From: Opitutaceae bacterium
GTDB lineage: Bacteria; Verrucomicrobiota; Verrucomicrobiia; Opitutales; Opitutaceae
Direction of reading: 5' to 3'
DNA: 64,000 nucleotides
NCBI GenBank assembly: GCA_016794785.1
Contig: JAEUHC010000003.1
Location: 62,001-126,000, forward strand
Shown: positions 34,626 to 42,733 of the stretch, piece by piece
How the letters are laid out: each line of letters starts with the position of its first letter
Position numbering within the stretch: the first letter of the stretch is position 1
The notes under the pieces: generated by a model
What the model was told of the DNA's origin: nothing
The model's input: the letters and a program-made list of their open reading frames with translations, nothing else
Database searches by the model: none
Program-made: the position numbers and the translations under genes

Positions 34626-35675
34626 ATGTCACCCCGAATCGTCCTCGCCCTCGCGCTCGCGTGCCCCGCGGCGCTCGTTGCCCAAGCTGAATTTTCCCTG
34701 CCGCTCGCGCAGGTCGCCGCCGCCCCGCTGCCCGCCGCGCCGCTCGGCCAGGGCGCGTGGCGCTTCATGGTCGAGTCCGGCTGGGCCAAGCTGCCCGCCG
34801 ACAAGAATCTCGCCTCCACCCACGGCGGCGCCGCCGTGGACAAGGCCGGCAACATCTACATGAGCTCGGATGGCCCGCACGGCATCTTTGTCTTCGCGCC
34901 CGACGGGAAGCTGCTCCGGACGATGGCGCCGGAGCTGGCCAACCTCCACGGCATCATGATCCGCTCCGAAGGTGGGAAAGAGTTCATCTACGGTGCCGTG
35001 AACAAGGGCAAAGCCGTGAAGCTCTCCCTCGACGGCAAGCTCGAGTGGACGATTGAGAAGCCGATGCAGAGCGGTTTCTACGATCAGCCGGCCGATCCGA
35101 AGAAGAAGCCCGCGAATTTTGCGCCCACCGGCATCGCCGTCGGGCCCGACGGCCGCATCTACCTGGCCGACGGCTACGGCGCGAGTGTCATCCACGTGTT
35201 CAGCCCCGAGCGGAAATACCTGAAGACGATCGGCACGCGCGGCGAAGGCGAGAACCAGTTCAAGACCTGCCACGGCATCGCGATCGACCCGCGGTTCAGT
35301 CCCGTCCGCCTGCTCGTGGCGGACCGCGAGAACAAGCGCCTCGTGCATCTCGATCTCGAGGGCAAGTGGCTCGGCGTCGTCGCCACCGATCTGCGCCGCC
35401 CGTGCGCGATGTCGTTTTTCGGGGACCATGTGGCGGTCGCGGAATTGCAGGGCCGCGTCGTCATCCTCGACAAGGCCGGCCAGATCGCCGCGACACTCGG
35501 CGACAATCCCGACCAGAAGCAGTGGGCGGCCTTCAAGCTCGAGCCGGAGCACTGGCGCGACGGCATCTTCATCGCGCCGCACGGCCTGACGTTCGACAAG
35601 GCCGGCAATCTCTTCGTGCAGGACTGGAACTTCAGCGGCCGCTTCACGAAGCTGAAGAAGATCGCGGCGAAGTAG
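34626..35675 (+). CDS. Secreted NHL-repeat six-bladed beta-propeller protein
   Basis: A 349-residue protein with signal peptide (about 1-20, VLALALACPAALVAQA). The body has NHL-type blades: GGAAVDKAGNIYMSS, GIAVGPDGRIYLADGYG, GIAIDPRFSPVRLLVADREN, and HGLTFDKAGNLFVQDWN. NHL propellers serve as enzymes (lyases, peptidyl-hydroxyglycine lyase type) or binding modules; no catalytic set can be named here. ATG 34626 opens the signal peptide. It follows the quinoprotein by 64 bases and is closed by a strong terminator, so it probably ends that transcript. Confidence 0.85.
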   Translation: MSPRIVLALALACPAALVAQAEFSLPLAQVAAAPLPAAPLGQGAWRFMVESGWAKLPADKNLASTHGGAAVDKAGNIYMSSDGPHGIFVFAPDGKLLRTMAPELANLHGIMIRSEGGKEFIYGAVNKGKAVKLSLDGKLEWTIEKPMQSGFYDQPADPKKKPANFAPTGIAVGPDGRIYLADGYGASVIHVFSPERKYLKTIGTRGEGENQFKTCHGIAIDPRFSPVRLLVADRENKRLVHLDLEGKWLGVVATDLRRPCAMSFFGDHVAVAELQGRVVILDKAGQIAATLGDNPDQKQWAAFKLEPEHWRDGIFIAPHGLTFDKAGNLFVQDWNFSGRFTKLKKIAAK

Positions 35676-35690
35676 CCCTGTCCCTTGGCA

Positions 35691-35732
35691 GGCACGAAAA
35701 AGGCGCGGCGAAAGCCGCGCCTTTTTCGTGCC
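35691..35732. terminator. Perfect 19-bp stem bidirectional terminator
   Basis: Arms 35691-35709 and 35714-35732 are exact inverted repeats around a GAAA tetraloop. The stem's lower part contains AAAAA on one arm and TTTTT on the other, so a U-tract follows a GC-rich stem for transcription from either side. It stands between the convergent NHL and DUF5069 genes. Confidence 0.9.
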
Positions 35733-35779
35733 CGGCCGCAGCTGTCGCGATGACGGCGTGCGGCTTCAGGACCTCGCCA

Positions 35780-36220
35780 CTACTTCAACTCGGCCGCGTG
35801 GAAGGCCTGCCAGTCGTCGAGCGCGTTGAGCTCGCACGCGGCACTGGTGACGGAGCCGTCCTCCTTGTAGCCGGTAGCCGCGCGAATCTCCTTGGAGAGT
35901 TCCTCGGTGTGATGGTAGCCGAGGATCGCAGTGTTGAGACGATGGACGGTGTTGCGGTCGAGTTTCACGCCGGGCTGGGCCGCGACCCACGCTTCGAACT
36001 GCTGGTAAGTGGGGCGCTTGTCCGCGACGTATTTTTTGACGGCGTCGGCGTTCAGACCGAGCGCGGAGATCACCATCGAGTCGTAGCCTTTGCCGATGCC
36101 GGGATAGCCGGCGGCGAGCTTGCCGCGGGCCTCGAGGGAGACCTTGAGCCAGAGGCGGGGAAGATGCAGCACGCCGAGCGGGCCGGCGACATTGCAGGGA
36201 ATCATCGGGATGTGGGACAT
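35780..36220 (-). CDS. DUF5069 domain protein
   Basis: A 146-residue cytoplasmic protein of family DUF5069, function unknown. Visible family features are LGVLHLPRLWLKVSLEARGKL at the start and a central YDSMVISALGLNADAV segment, then a helical region around TYQQFEAWVAAQPGV and LNTAILGYHHTEEL. It is a single gene transcribed toward the strong terminator at 35691. Start at ATG 36218-36220; longer in-frame extensions overlap the sulfatase promoter side and look non-coding. Confidence 0.82.
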   Translation of the reverse strand: MSHIPMIPCNVAGPLGVLHLPRLWLKVSLEARGKLAAGYPGIGKGYDSMVISALGLNADAVKKYVADKRPTYQQFEAWVAAQPGVKLDRNTVHRLNTAILGYHHTEELSKEIRAATGYKEDGSVTSAACELNALDDWQAFHAAELK

Positions 36221-36402
36221 GGCGGTGTGGCTGGGCTTGAGGTTTCGCCGTCGGAATGGGGCGAGCGGGGGCCGGACGGCACGGCGCACGCTGAGTGGAT
36301 CGCGAATGAAGCGCGAAGCTCCGGACGGTGGCAAGCGCCGCGAGAATTTTCGTCGCGTCGCTTGCGACGCGCGGTGAACGTCGCGGTGTTATCCTTCACC
36401 CC

Positions 36403-37926
36403 ATGCGAACGCTTATCGGCCTGATTTTCGTCGTGTCTGTTGCCGCCACCGGCCTTCGCGCCGCGGTGCCGGCCCGGCCCAACATCATCTTCCTCCTCGC
36501 CGATGATCTCGGCTACGGCGACATCGGCGCCTACGGGCAGAAAAAGATCCGCACGCCCCACCTCGATCAGCTGGCGCGCGACGGGATGAAGTTCACGCAG
36601 CACTACTCGGGTCATAACGTCTGCGCGCCGTCGCGCTGCACGTTGATGACGGGGCAGCACCCGGGCCACGCCTACATCCGCAACAACCGCGGCGGCATGG
36701 GCGTCGGCAGCACGACCGAGGGCCAGGAGCCCGTGCCCGCCGGCGAGCTGAAGCTCCCGCTCACGCTGAAGCAGCTCGGCTACACCAATGGCGGCTTCGG
36801 CAAATGGGGCCTCGGCGGAGTCGGCACCACCGGCGAGCCCAATAACCAGGGCATTGACGTTTTCTTCGGTTACAACGACCAGGCCGTCGCGCACAACTTC
36901 TATCCCACGAGTCTGTGGCACAACCGCGAGCGCGTCCCGCTGCGCAACGCCGCCTTCAGTGCGCACCAGAAACTCCCCGAGGGCGCCGATCCGAAGAATC
37001 CCGCGAGCTACGCGCAGTTCACGGGCACCGACTACGCGCCCGATTTCATCAACGAGGCCGCGCGAAAATTCCTCCGCGACAACCGGGAGCGGCCATTCTT
37101 TCTCTACTACCCGACGACCGTTCCCCACCTCGCGCTCCAGGTGCCCGAGGATTCGCTCGCGGAATACAAGGACGCGTTTCCCGAGGAGCCGTATCCCGGC
37201 GGCAACGGCTACCTGCCGCATCGCACGCCCCGCGCCGCCTATGCCGCGATGGTGACGCGCCTCGACCGCGACATCGGCCGGCTGCTTGCGTTGGTCGATG
37301 AGTTTGGCCTGCGCGAAAACACCATCGTGGTCTTCACCAGCGACAACGGCCCGCTCTGGGACCGCTTCGGCGGCACCGACTCGGCGTTTTTCAACAGCGC
37401 CGGCGGCCTGCGCGGCTTCAAGGGCGGCTACTATGAAGGGGGCATTCGGGTGCCCTGCCTGGTGCGGTGGTCCGGCAAGATCGCGCCGGGCAGCGTGAGC
37501 GCGCGGGTGACGGGTTTTGAGGATTGGCTCCCGACGCTGCTCGAACTCGCCGGGGCCAAGGCAGCCACGCCCGCCGGCATCGATGGCATCAGTTTCGCGC
37601 CCACTCTGCTCGGACAGACGCAGCCGGAGCGGCCGTTTCTCTATCGCGAATCGCAGGCCTCCGGCGGCCAGCAGAGCGTGCGCGTGGGTGAGTGGAAGGC
37701 GTTTCGCAACAACCTCCACCCGACGGCCGCGGCCGCGAAGAAAAAACTCCCTGCCGGCTCCACCGCCATCGAGCTTTACAACCTCAAGGACGATCCCGCG
37801 GAGACAAGGAATGTCGCCGCCCAGCATCCCGAGATCGTCGCGCGGCTCGCCGCGATCATGAAGGCACAGCACGTGCCGACCAAACTCTGGCCGATCAAAG
37901 TGCTCGATGAGGAGGCGGCGCGATAG
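36403..37926 (+). CDS. Sulfatase (formylglycine-dependent)
   Basis: A 507-residue secreted sulfatase. Signal peptide about 1-20, then ARPNIIFLLADDLGYGDIGAYG. The catalytic motif is C-A-P-S-R with Cys74, then CTLMTGQHPGHAYIRNN, a form typical of arylsulfatase A-like bacterial enzymes. FGKWGLGGVG replaces the more common GKWHLG, so the His usually in this motif is absent here. FTSDNGPLW and GGLRGFKGGYYEGGIRVP complete the site, and LYNLKDDPAETRNVA ends the domain. It diverges from the DUF5069 gene and converges with the two-component genes, two bases from the response regulator stop. Confidence 0.92.
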   Translation: MRTLIGLIFVVSVAATGLRAAVPARPNIIFLLADDLGYGDIGAYGQKKIRTPHLDQLARDGMKFTQHYSGHNVCAPSRCTLMTGQHPGHAYIRNNRGGMGVGSTTEGQEPVPAGELKLPLTLKQLGYTNGGFGKWGLGGVGTTGEPNNQGIDVFFGYNDQAVAHNFYPTSLWHNRERVPLRNAAFSAHQKLPEGADPKNPASYAQFTGTDYAPDFINEAARKFLRDNRERPFFLYYPTTVPHLALQVPEDSLAEYKDAFPEEPYPGGNGYLPHRTPRAAYAAMVTRLDRDIGRLLALVDEFGLRENTIVVFTSDNGPLWDRFGGTDSAFFNSAGGLRGFKGGYYEGGIRVPCLVRWSGKIAPGSVSARVTGFEDWLPTLLELAGAKAATPAGIDGISFAPTLLGQTQPERPFLYRESQASGGQQSVRVGEWKAFRNNLHPTAAAAKKKLPAGSTAIELYNLKDDPAETRNVAAQHPEIVARLAAIMKAQHVPTKLWPIKVLDEEAAR

Positions 37927-37928
37927 CG

Positions 37929-38585
37929 TCAGGGCCGCTTTTGCTCCTGCGCGTAGATGACCGCGGCTTCGGCTCGGCGGGAGACGTGGAGTTTGTCGAA
38001 GATGGTCGCGAGGTAGTTTTTCACCGTCTTCTCGGTGAGGCCGAGTTTGGCGCCGGCTTCCTTGTTCGTGCAGCCCTCCGCGATCAGGGCCAGCACGCGT
38101 TTCTCCTGCGGCGAGAGCGCGTCGAGCGTGGTGCGGGTCGTGCCGCCGGAACGGGCGAGGTTCATGACGCGGGCCGTGATGGCGGGATCGAGCGTGGACT
38201 TGCCGGAGGCCACGTCGCGGATCGCGTTCACCAGGGCGCGGCCGTCGATCTCCTTGAGCAGGTAGCCGTGGGCGCCGGCGCGGATGGCGTCGTCCACGAT
38301 CGCGTCGTCGAGCACCGAGGTGACGATCAGGACGCGCACGTCGGGCGTGGCGGCGAGCATGCGGCGGCAGGCGTCGATGCCCGTGCCGTCGGGGAGGCGG
38401 ATGTCGAGGAGCACGACATCGGGCTTGAGGGCCGCGTTGGCGGCGACAGCGGCAGCGACATTGCCCGCCTCACCGACGATCTCGAACGAAGGCTCCAGGC
38501 CGAGGAGTGCGCGCAGCCCGGTGCGGACGACCTCACTGTCATCGACGAGGAGGAGGCGAAGGCGTGGCGTGGCGGCGGTGCTCAT
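37929..38585 (-). CDS. NarL/FixJ-type response regulator
   Basis: A 218-residue two-component regulator. The receiver domain (about 8-125) has the acidic pair D15-D16, the phospho-acceptor Asp61 in VVLLDIRLPDG, and Lys near 111 in the YLLKE segment. The C-terminal LuxR-type helix-turn-helix (about 152-215) includes LSPQEKRVLALIAEGCTNKEAGAKLGL. Its ATG overlaps the histidine kinase stop (ATGA), so the pair is translationally coupled. The regulated genes are not evident. Confidence 0.94.
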   Translation of the reverse strand: MSTAATPRLRLLLVDDSEVVRTGLRALLGLEPSFEIVGEAGNVAAAVAANAALKPDVVLLDIRLPDGTGIDACRRMLAATPDVRVLIVTSVLDDAIVDDAIRAGAHGYLLKEIDGRALVNAIRDVASGKSTLDPAITARVMNLARSGGTTRTTLDALSPQEKRVLALIAEGCTNKEAGAKLGLTEKTVKNYLATIFDKLHVSRRAEAAVIYAQEQKRP

Positions 38586-39628
38586 GCGGCGGGAGCGGAA
38601 CCTGGAAGGGGCAGGGTGGCGAGCACGCGCGTGCCCTGGCCGGGTGCGCTGGTGACCTGAACGGTGGCGCCGAGTTTCGCGGCGCGGGCACGCATGTTTG
38701 CGAGGCCGTGGCCGGCGGCGGCGCCGGCGGGGTCAAAGCCCGTGCCATTGTCCTGCACGAGCAAGGTCAGCTCGCGGTCGCTGCGGGCGAGCCGCAGGGT
38801 GACGGCGGTGGCGCGGCCATGGCGGAGGGCATTGCTGACCGCTTCCCGCGCAATCTGGAGGGCCTCGATGGTCTGCTCCGGCTGGAGCAAGGCCGCGGCT
38901 TCGTCGTCGATCGCGACGTCGAGGCGGGTGTCGCGGCCAGCGTTGAGCTCCGTGATCGATGCGGCGAGGGCCTGAGCAAAGCCGGCGCGGCGCAGGTTCT
39001 CGGGCGCGAGGCCGACCAGGTAAGCGCGCACGTCGCGGATGGTTGTGTTGAGGCCGGAGCGCATCTGGTCGAGGCGCTGCTCGGCCTCGTCGGGCCGGGT
39101 CTTCACGAGGGCGCGCGCGGTCTCGACGTTGAGACCCGTGGCGTAAAGCGACTGGATGATGCCGTCGTGCAGGTCGCGGCCGAGGCGGATTTTTTCGTCG
39201 AGGGCCTGGGCGAGGAGCTGCTGTTTCAGGCGGGCGTCCTCCTCGGCGCGGCGGCGCACGTCGCGCTCGCGCGTCAGCTCCGCGCCTTGGGCGACGGAGG
39301 ATTCGGCGAGCTTGGCGAGCGTGCCGAGGTCGGCGCGCGTCGTGGGGCCGTCCACGGGCGACTCCGCCTCACGCGCCGGACGGAGCAGCTGGAGGAGGAT
39401 GAGGGCCAGGGTGAGGCCGAGCGCGCCGGTCGCGAGCATGAAGGCGATGCGCTGCGAGAGGACGCGGGCGCGGGCGGACTGCGCGGTGCCGGGGCTCTCC
39501 GCCGTGGCGGGAGAAGTCCCGCGCGGGTCCGCGCCGGTGCCCTGCCAGAGCGGCACGGCGAGCAGGCCGACGAGGGCCAGCAGCACGATGAAGAGCGCCA
39601 TCGCTACGAAACGCGGCAGGGGAGTCAT
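38582..39628 (-). CDS. Sensor histidine kinase, HisKA_3 (NarX/DesK-like)
   Basis: A 348-residue membrane kinase. Two membrane helices (about 9-28 and 62-82) flank a short periplasmic loop of about 30 residues, too small for a classical sensor domain, so it may sense membrane state or a partner. A coiled coil (about 100-145) leads to the HisKA_3 dimerisation segment R-L-G-R-D-L-H-D-G with His154 as phospho-acceptor. The ATPase domain shows EALQIAREAVSNALRHG (N box), DNGTGFDP and GHGLANMRARA. First gene of the pair with the NarL-type regulator. Confidence 0.93.
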   Translation of the reverse strand: MTPLPRFVAMALFIVLLALVGLLAVPLWQGTGADPRGTSPATAESPGTAQSARARVLSQRIAFMLATGALGLTLALILLQLLRPAREAESPVDGPTTRADLGTLAKLAESSVAQGAELTRERDVRRRAEEDARLKQQLLAQALDEKIRLGRDLHDGIIQSLYATGLNVETARALVKTRPDEAEQRLDQMRSGLNTTIRDVRAYLVGLAPENLRRAGFAQALAASITELNAGRDTRLDVAIDDEAAALLQPEQTIEALQIAREAVSNALRHGRATAVTLRLARSDRELTLLVQDNGTGFDPAGAAAGHGLANMRARAAKLGATVQVTSAPGQGTRVLATLPLPGSAPAA

Positions 39629-39717
39629 GCGAAGTCGGTGCGCAGCGTGGCGGCGCGCTGAGGTGCGTCAAAACTTTCGACATTTCACACGGGCGGCGTT
39701 TTAGTGGCCGACTCGAC

Positions 39718-41271
39718 ATGAAGTCCTTCTACGTCACGACCGCCATCGACTACGTGAACGGCTCGCCGCACCTCGGCCACGCCTACGAAAAGGTGCTGAC
39801 CGACGTGATGGCGCGCTTCCGCCGCCAGCTGGGCGACTCGGTTCATTTCCTCACCGGCGTGGACGAGCACGGGCAAAAGGTGCAAGCCAGCGCCAAACAG
39901 CGCGGGATCCCGCCGCAGCAGTTCTGCGACGAGGTGTCGCAGGAATTTCGCGCGCTGCTGCCCAAGCTCGACATCAGCAACGACGACTTCATCCGCACGA
40001 CCGACGAGCGGCACAAGCGCGTCGTGCGCGCCGTGCTCCAGCAGCTCTTCGACATGGGCGAGATCTACAAGGCGGAATACCGCGGCTTCTACTCGACGCG
40101 ACAGGAGCAGTTTCTCCAGGAAAAGGACCGCAATCCCGACGGCTCGTGGCCCGAGCTCTTCGGCGAGGTGACCGAGATCGTGGAATCGAACTACTTCTTC
40201 AAACTGAAGCAGTATCAGCCGTGGCTCGTGGAATTCTACGAGAAGCACGAGAACTTCATTTTTCCCGCGTTCCGCCAGAAGCAGGTCGTCGAGTTTCTGA
40301 AGGAGCCGCTCAATGATCTCTGCATCTCGCGCCCGCGCGAGCGGCTCGAGTGGGGCATCCCGCTGCCGTTCGACGAAGGCTACGTGACCTACGTTTGGTT
40401 CGACGCGCTGCTGAACTACTACTCGGCCGTCGCCGATAAGCCGGGCATCTGGCCCGCGACGTGGCACGTGATCGGCAAGGATATCCTCGTGCCGCCGCAC
40501 GCGGTTTACTGGCCCATCATGCTGCACGCGGCGGGCCTGCCGCTGCCGCAGGGCATCGTCGCTCACGGTTGGTGGCTGCAGCGCGGCGCGAAGATGTCCA
40601 AGAGCACGGGCAACGCGCTCAACCCGCTCGACCTCGTCGCGGAGTTTGGCGCCGACGCCTTCCGCTACTTCCTGATCCGCGAGATGAACGTGGGGCAGGA
40701 CAGCGACTTTACGCGCGAGCAGTTCCTGGTGCGCTACAACAGCGAGCTCGCGAACAACCTCGGCAACCTCGTCAACCGCACGCTCAACATGACGACGCGA
40801 TTCGCCGCCGGCAACGTGCCGGACGCCGACGCCGCGGCGGAGGATGAGCTGGAGAAAAACTTGCGCGCGCTGTGGTCGCGGACGCGCGACGAGTTCATCC
40901 CGCTCTGCGAAGGCTTCCAGTTTCACACCGCGCTGGAGCGCGCGATGGTGTTCCTCACCGAGACCAACGCCTACATCGAGAAGCGCGCGCCCTGGAAGCT
41001 CGGCAAATCCGTCGAGGCGAAAGACCAGGCGCTCCTGCGCACGGCGCTCGCCACGATGGCGGAGGCGCTGCGCCTCGCCGTCGCGCTCATCCAGCACGTC
41101 ACGCCCGCTTCGTCCGCGAAGATTAATGCCGTGCTCGGCTACACGCCGGGCGCGGTCTGGCGCGACGAGCTGAACTGGGACGGCCGCCTCGCCGGCCGGA
41201 AGGTCGAGGGCGCGCTCGTGCTCTTCCCTCGGCCCGCGCCGACGGAAAAGACGCCAGCGGCAAAGGCGTGA
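39718..41271 (+). CDS. metG: Methionyl-tRNA synthetase
   Basis: A 517-residue class I aminoacyl-tRNA synthetase charging tRNA-Met. The N terminus MKSFYVTTAIDYVNGSPHLG contains the HIGH-type motif H-L-G-H at 18-21. The second signature K-M-S-K-S lies at 292-296. The connective-peptide region (about 115-160) has no Cys pairs, so this is the zinc-free one-knuckle type. The C-terminal anticodon-binding helical domain (about 380-490) is present, but no tRNA-binding (EMAP-like) extension. The gene starts 89 bases upstream-divergent from the two-component genes and ends 10 bases before menF. Confidence 0.96.
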   Translation: MKSFYVTTAIDYVNGSPHLGHAYEKVLTDVMARFRRQLGDSVHFLTGVDEHGQKVQASAKQRGIPPQQFCDEVSQEFRALLPKLDISNDDFIRTTDERHKRVVRAVLQQLFDMGEIYKAEYRGFYSTRQEQFLQEKDRNPDGSWPELFGEVTEIVESNYFFKLKQYQPWLVEFYEKHENFIFPAFRQKQVVEFLKEPLNDLCISRPRERLEWGIPLPFDEGYVTYVWFDALLNYYSAVADKPGIWPATWHVIGKDILVPPHAVYWPIMLHAAGLPLPQGIVAHGWWLQRGAKMSKSTGNALNPLDLVAEFGADAFRYFLIREMNVGQDSDFTREQFLVRYNSELANNLGNLVNRTLNMTTRFAAGNVPDADAAAEDELEKNLRALWSRTRDEFIPLCEGFQFHTALERAMVFLTETNAYIEKRAPWKLGKSVEAKDQALLRTALATMAEALRLAVALIQHVTPASSAKINAVLGYTPGAVWRDELNWDGRLAGRKVEGALVLFPRPAPTEKTPAAKA

Positions 41272-41281
41272 GACTGCGTTC

Positions 41282-42730
41282 GTGACCATTCTGCCGATTA
41301 ATCCCGCCGACAATGCCTCGCCCGAGGCGCTGGGGGCGTTTCTGGCGCAGTGCCGGGCGGCGGCGGTGCGCGATGGCCACGCCAAGCTCGTGAGCATTAC
41401 CCTCGCCGTCGAGGCGCTCGATCCGCTGGCGGTGCTGGAATCGATTTTCGAGCCGGGCGAGCCGCACTTCTACGCCGAGCGCCCGGCCATCGGCACCGCG
41501 CTCGCCGGCGCGGAGATCGCGTGCGCGCACGAGGCGCGCGGGGTGGGACGATTTGCGAGCGTGCAGGAATGGATGAGCGAAACGCTCGCGCACACCATCG
41601 CGGTCGGCGATGTGAACGCGCCGCTCGGCGGGCCGCATTTCTTCGCGAGCTTCGCCTTTCACGACGAGGTCGAGCCGGGGGAGCCGTTCCCGGCGGCGTA
41701 TGCGTTTGTGCCGCGCTGGCAGGTCGCGCGCGCCGGCGCGATCACGACGGCGGTCGCCAATCTGCACGTGACCCCCGACGCCGATCTCGAAGCGCTTGCG
41801 CAACGGGTGTGGCGGGCGCATGGGAAATTTCGCAGCTTCGACTACGGAAGTTTGGATGCAGGCGGGGTGCCTTCATCCCGCCCGGGCGGTGCGCGGGGTG
41901 AAGGCACCCCGCCTACATTTCGATCCAATGAGACCGGCGATTATCGCGCCGCGGTCGCGCAGGCGCTCGGCCGGATCGAGGCGGGGGAGTTCAAAAAAAT
42001 CGTGCTCGCTCGCGTGCAGGAGCTCGCTGCCGACCAGCCGCTGCATCCGCTGCGCATGCTCAACGGCCTGCGGCAGCGGTTTCCGGACTGCTACGCGTTC
42101 TCCTTTGCGCAAGGCCGAGGGCCAAGTTTCATCGGCGCGAGTCCCGAGCGGCTCGTGCGTGTAAGCCAGGGCCGGCTTGAGACCGAGGCGCTCGCCGGCT
42201 CCATCCGCCGCGGCGCGGGCGCAAGCGAGGACGCCGCGCTGGCCGCCGCGCTGCTGCGCAGCGAGAAGGACTGCCGCGAGCACCGCGATGTGCTCGACGA
42301 CATCGTCGCGCGCCTCGCGCCGCTGGGCTTGCAGCCGCAGTTTCCCACGCAGCCGCAGGTGCGCCGCTTCGCCAATGTGCAGCATCTCCATACCCCGGTG
42401 CAGGCGGCGCTGCCCGACGGCGTGCGGCTCCTCGATGTGCTCGCCGCCATGCATCCGACCCCCGCGGTCGGTGGCAGCCCCCGCACGGCCGCGGTGGCGC
42501 GCATCCGCGAGATCGAGGGGTTTCCCCGGGGGGTGTATGCCGGCACGCTCGGCTGGCTCAACGCGCGCGGTGGCGGCGAGTTTTTCGTGGGTATCCGCTC
42601 GGCGATCGTGGAAGGCGAAAGGGCGCGCGTTTTTGCCGGCGCGGGGATCGTCGCGGGCTCGACGCCCGAAAAGGAGTTTGCCGAAACGGAGCTGAAGTTT
42701 AAGGCGATGCTCGACGCCCTCGCGGGCTGA
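41282..42730 (+). CDS. menF: Isochorismate synthase, interrupted in frame by a hairpin repeat
   Basis: A 482-residue chorismate-utilising enzyme that makes isochorismate for menaquinone. The C-terminal chorismate-binding domain is intact: ALGRIEAGEFKKIVLARV, GPSFIGASPERLV, the LETEALAGSIRRG segment, SEKDCREHRDVLDDI, LHTPVQAAL, HPTPAVGGSPR and VFAGAGIVAGSTPEKEF. Residues 192-212, between the N-terminal and catalytic domains, are the translation of a 61-base hairpin repeat that keeps the frame. The start codon is GTG 41282, 10 bases after metG. It is followed by menD after three bases. Ordinary EntC function is excluded only by context (menD, menB nearby). Confidence 0.93.
   Translation: MTILPINPADNASPEALGAFLAQCRAAAVRDGHAKLVSITLAVEALDPLAVLESIFEPGEPHFYAERPAIGTALAGAEIACAHEARGVGRFASVQEWMSETLAHTIAVGDVNAPLGGPHFFASFAFHDEVEPGEPFPAAYAFVPRWQVARAGAITTAVANLHVTPDADLEALAQRVWRAHGKFRSFDYGSLDAGGVPSSRPGGARGEGTPPTFRSNETGDYRAAVAQALGRIEAGEFKKIVLARVQELAADQPLHPLRMLNGLRQRFPDCYAFSFAQGRGPSFIGASPERLVRVSQGRLETEALAGSIRRGAGASEDAALAAALLRSEKDCREHRDVLDDIVARLAPLGLQPQFPTQPQVRRFANVQHLHTPVQAALPDGVRLLDVLAAMHPTPAVGGSPRTAAVARIREIEGFPRGVYAGTLGWLNARGGGEFFVGIRSAIVEGERARVFAGAGIVAGSTPEKEFAETELKFKAMLDALAG
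41857..41917. repeat. TGYAGGCGGGGTGCCTTCA hairpin repeat inside menF
   Basis: Arms 41857-41880 and 41894-41917 are 24-base inverted repeats with two mismatches around a 13-base loop. The element lies wholly inside the menF reading frame and contributes about 20 residues rich in Gly, Pro, Ser and Arg. Confidence 0.85.
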
Positions 42731-42733
42731 ACC

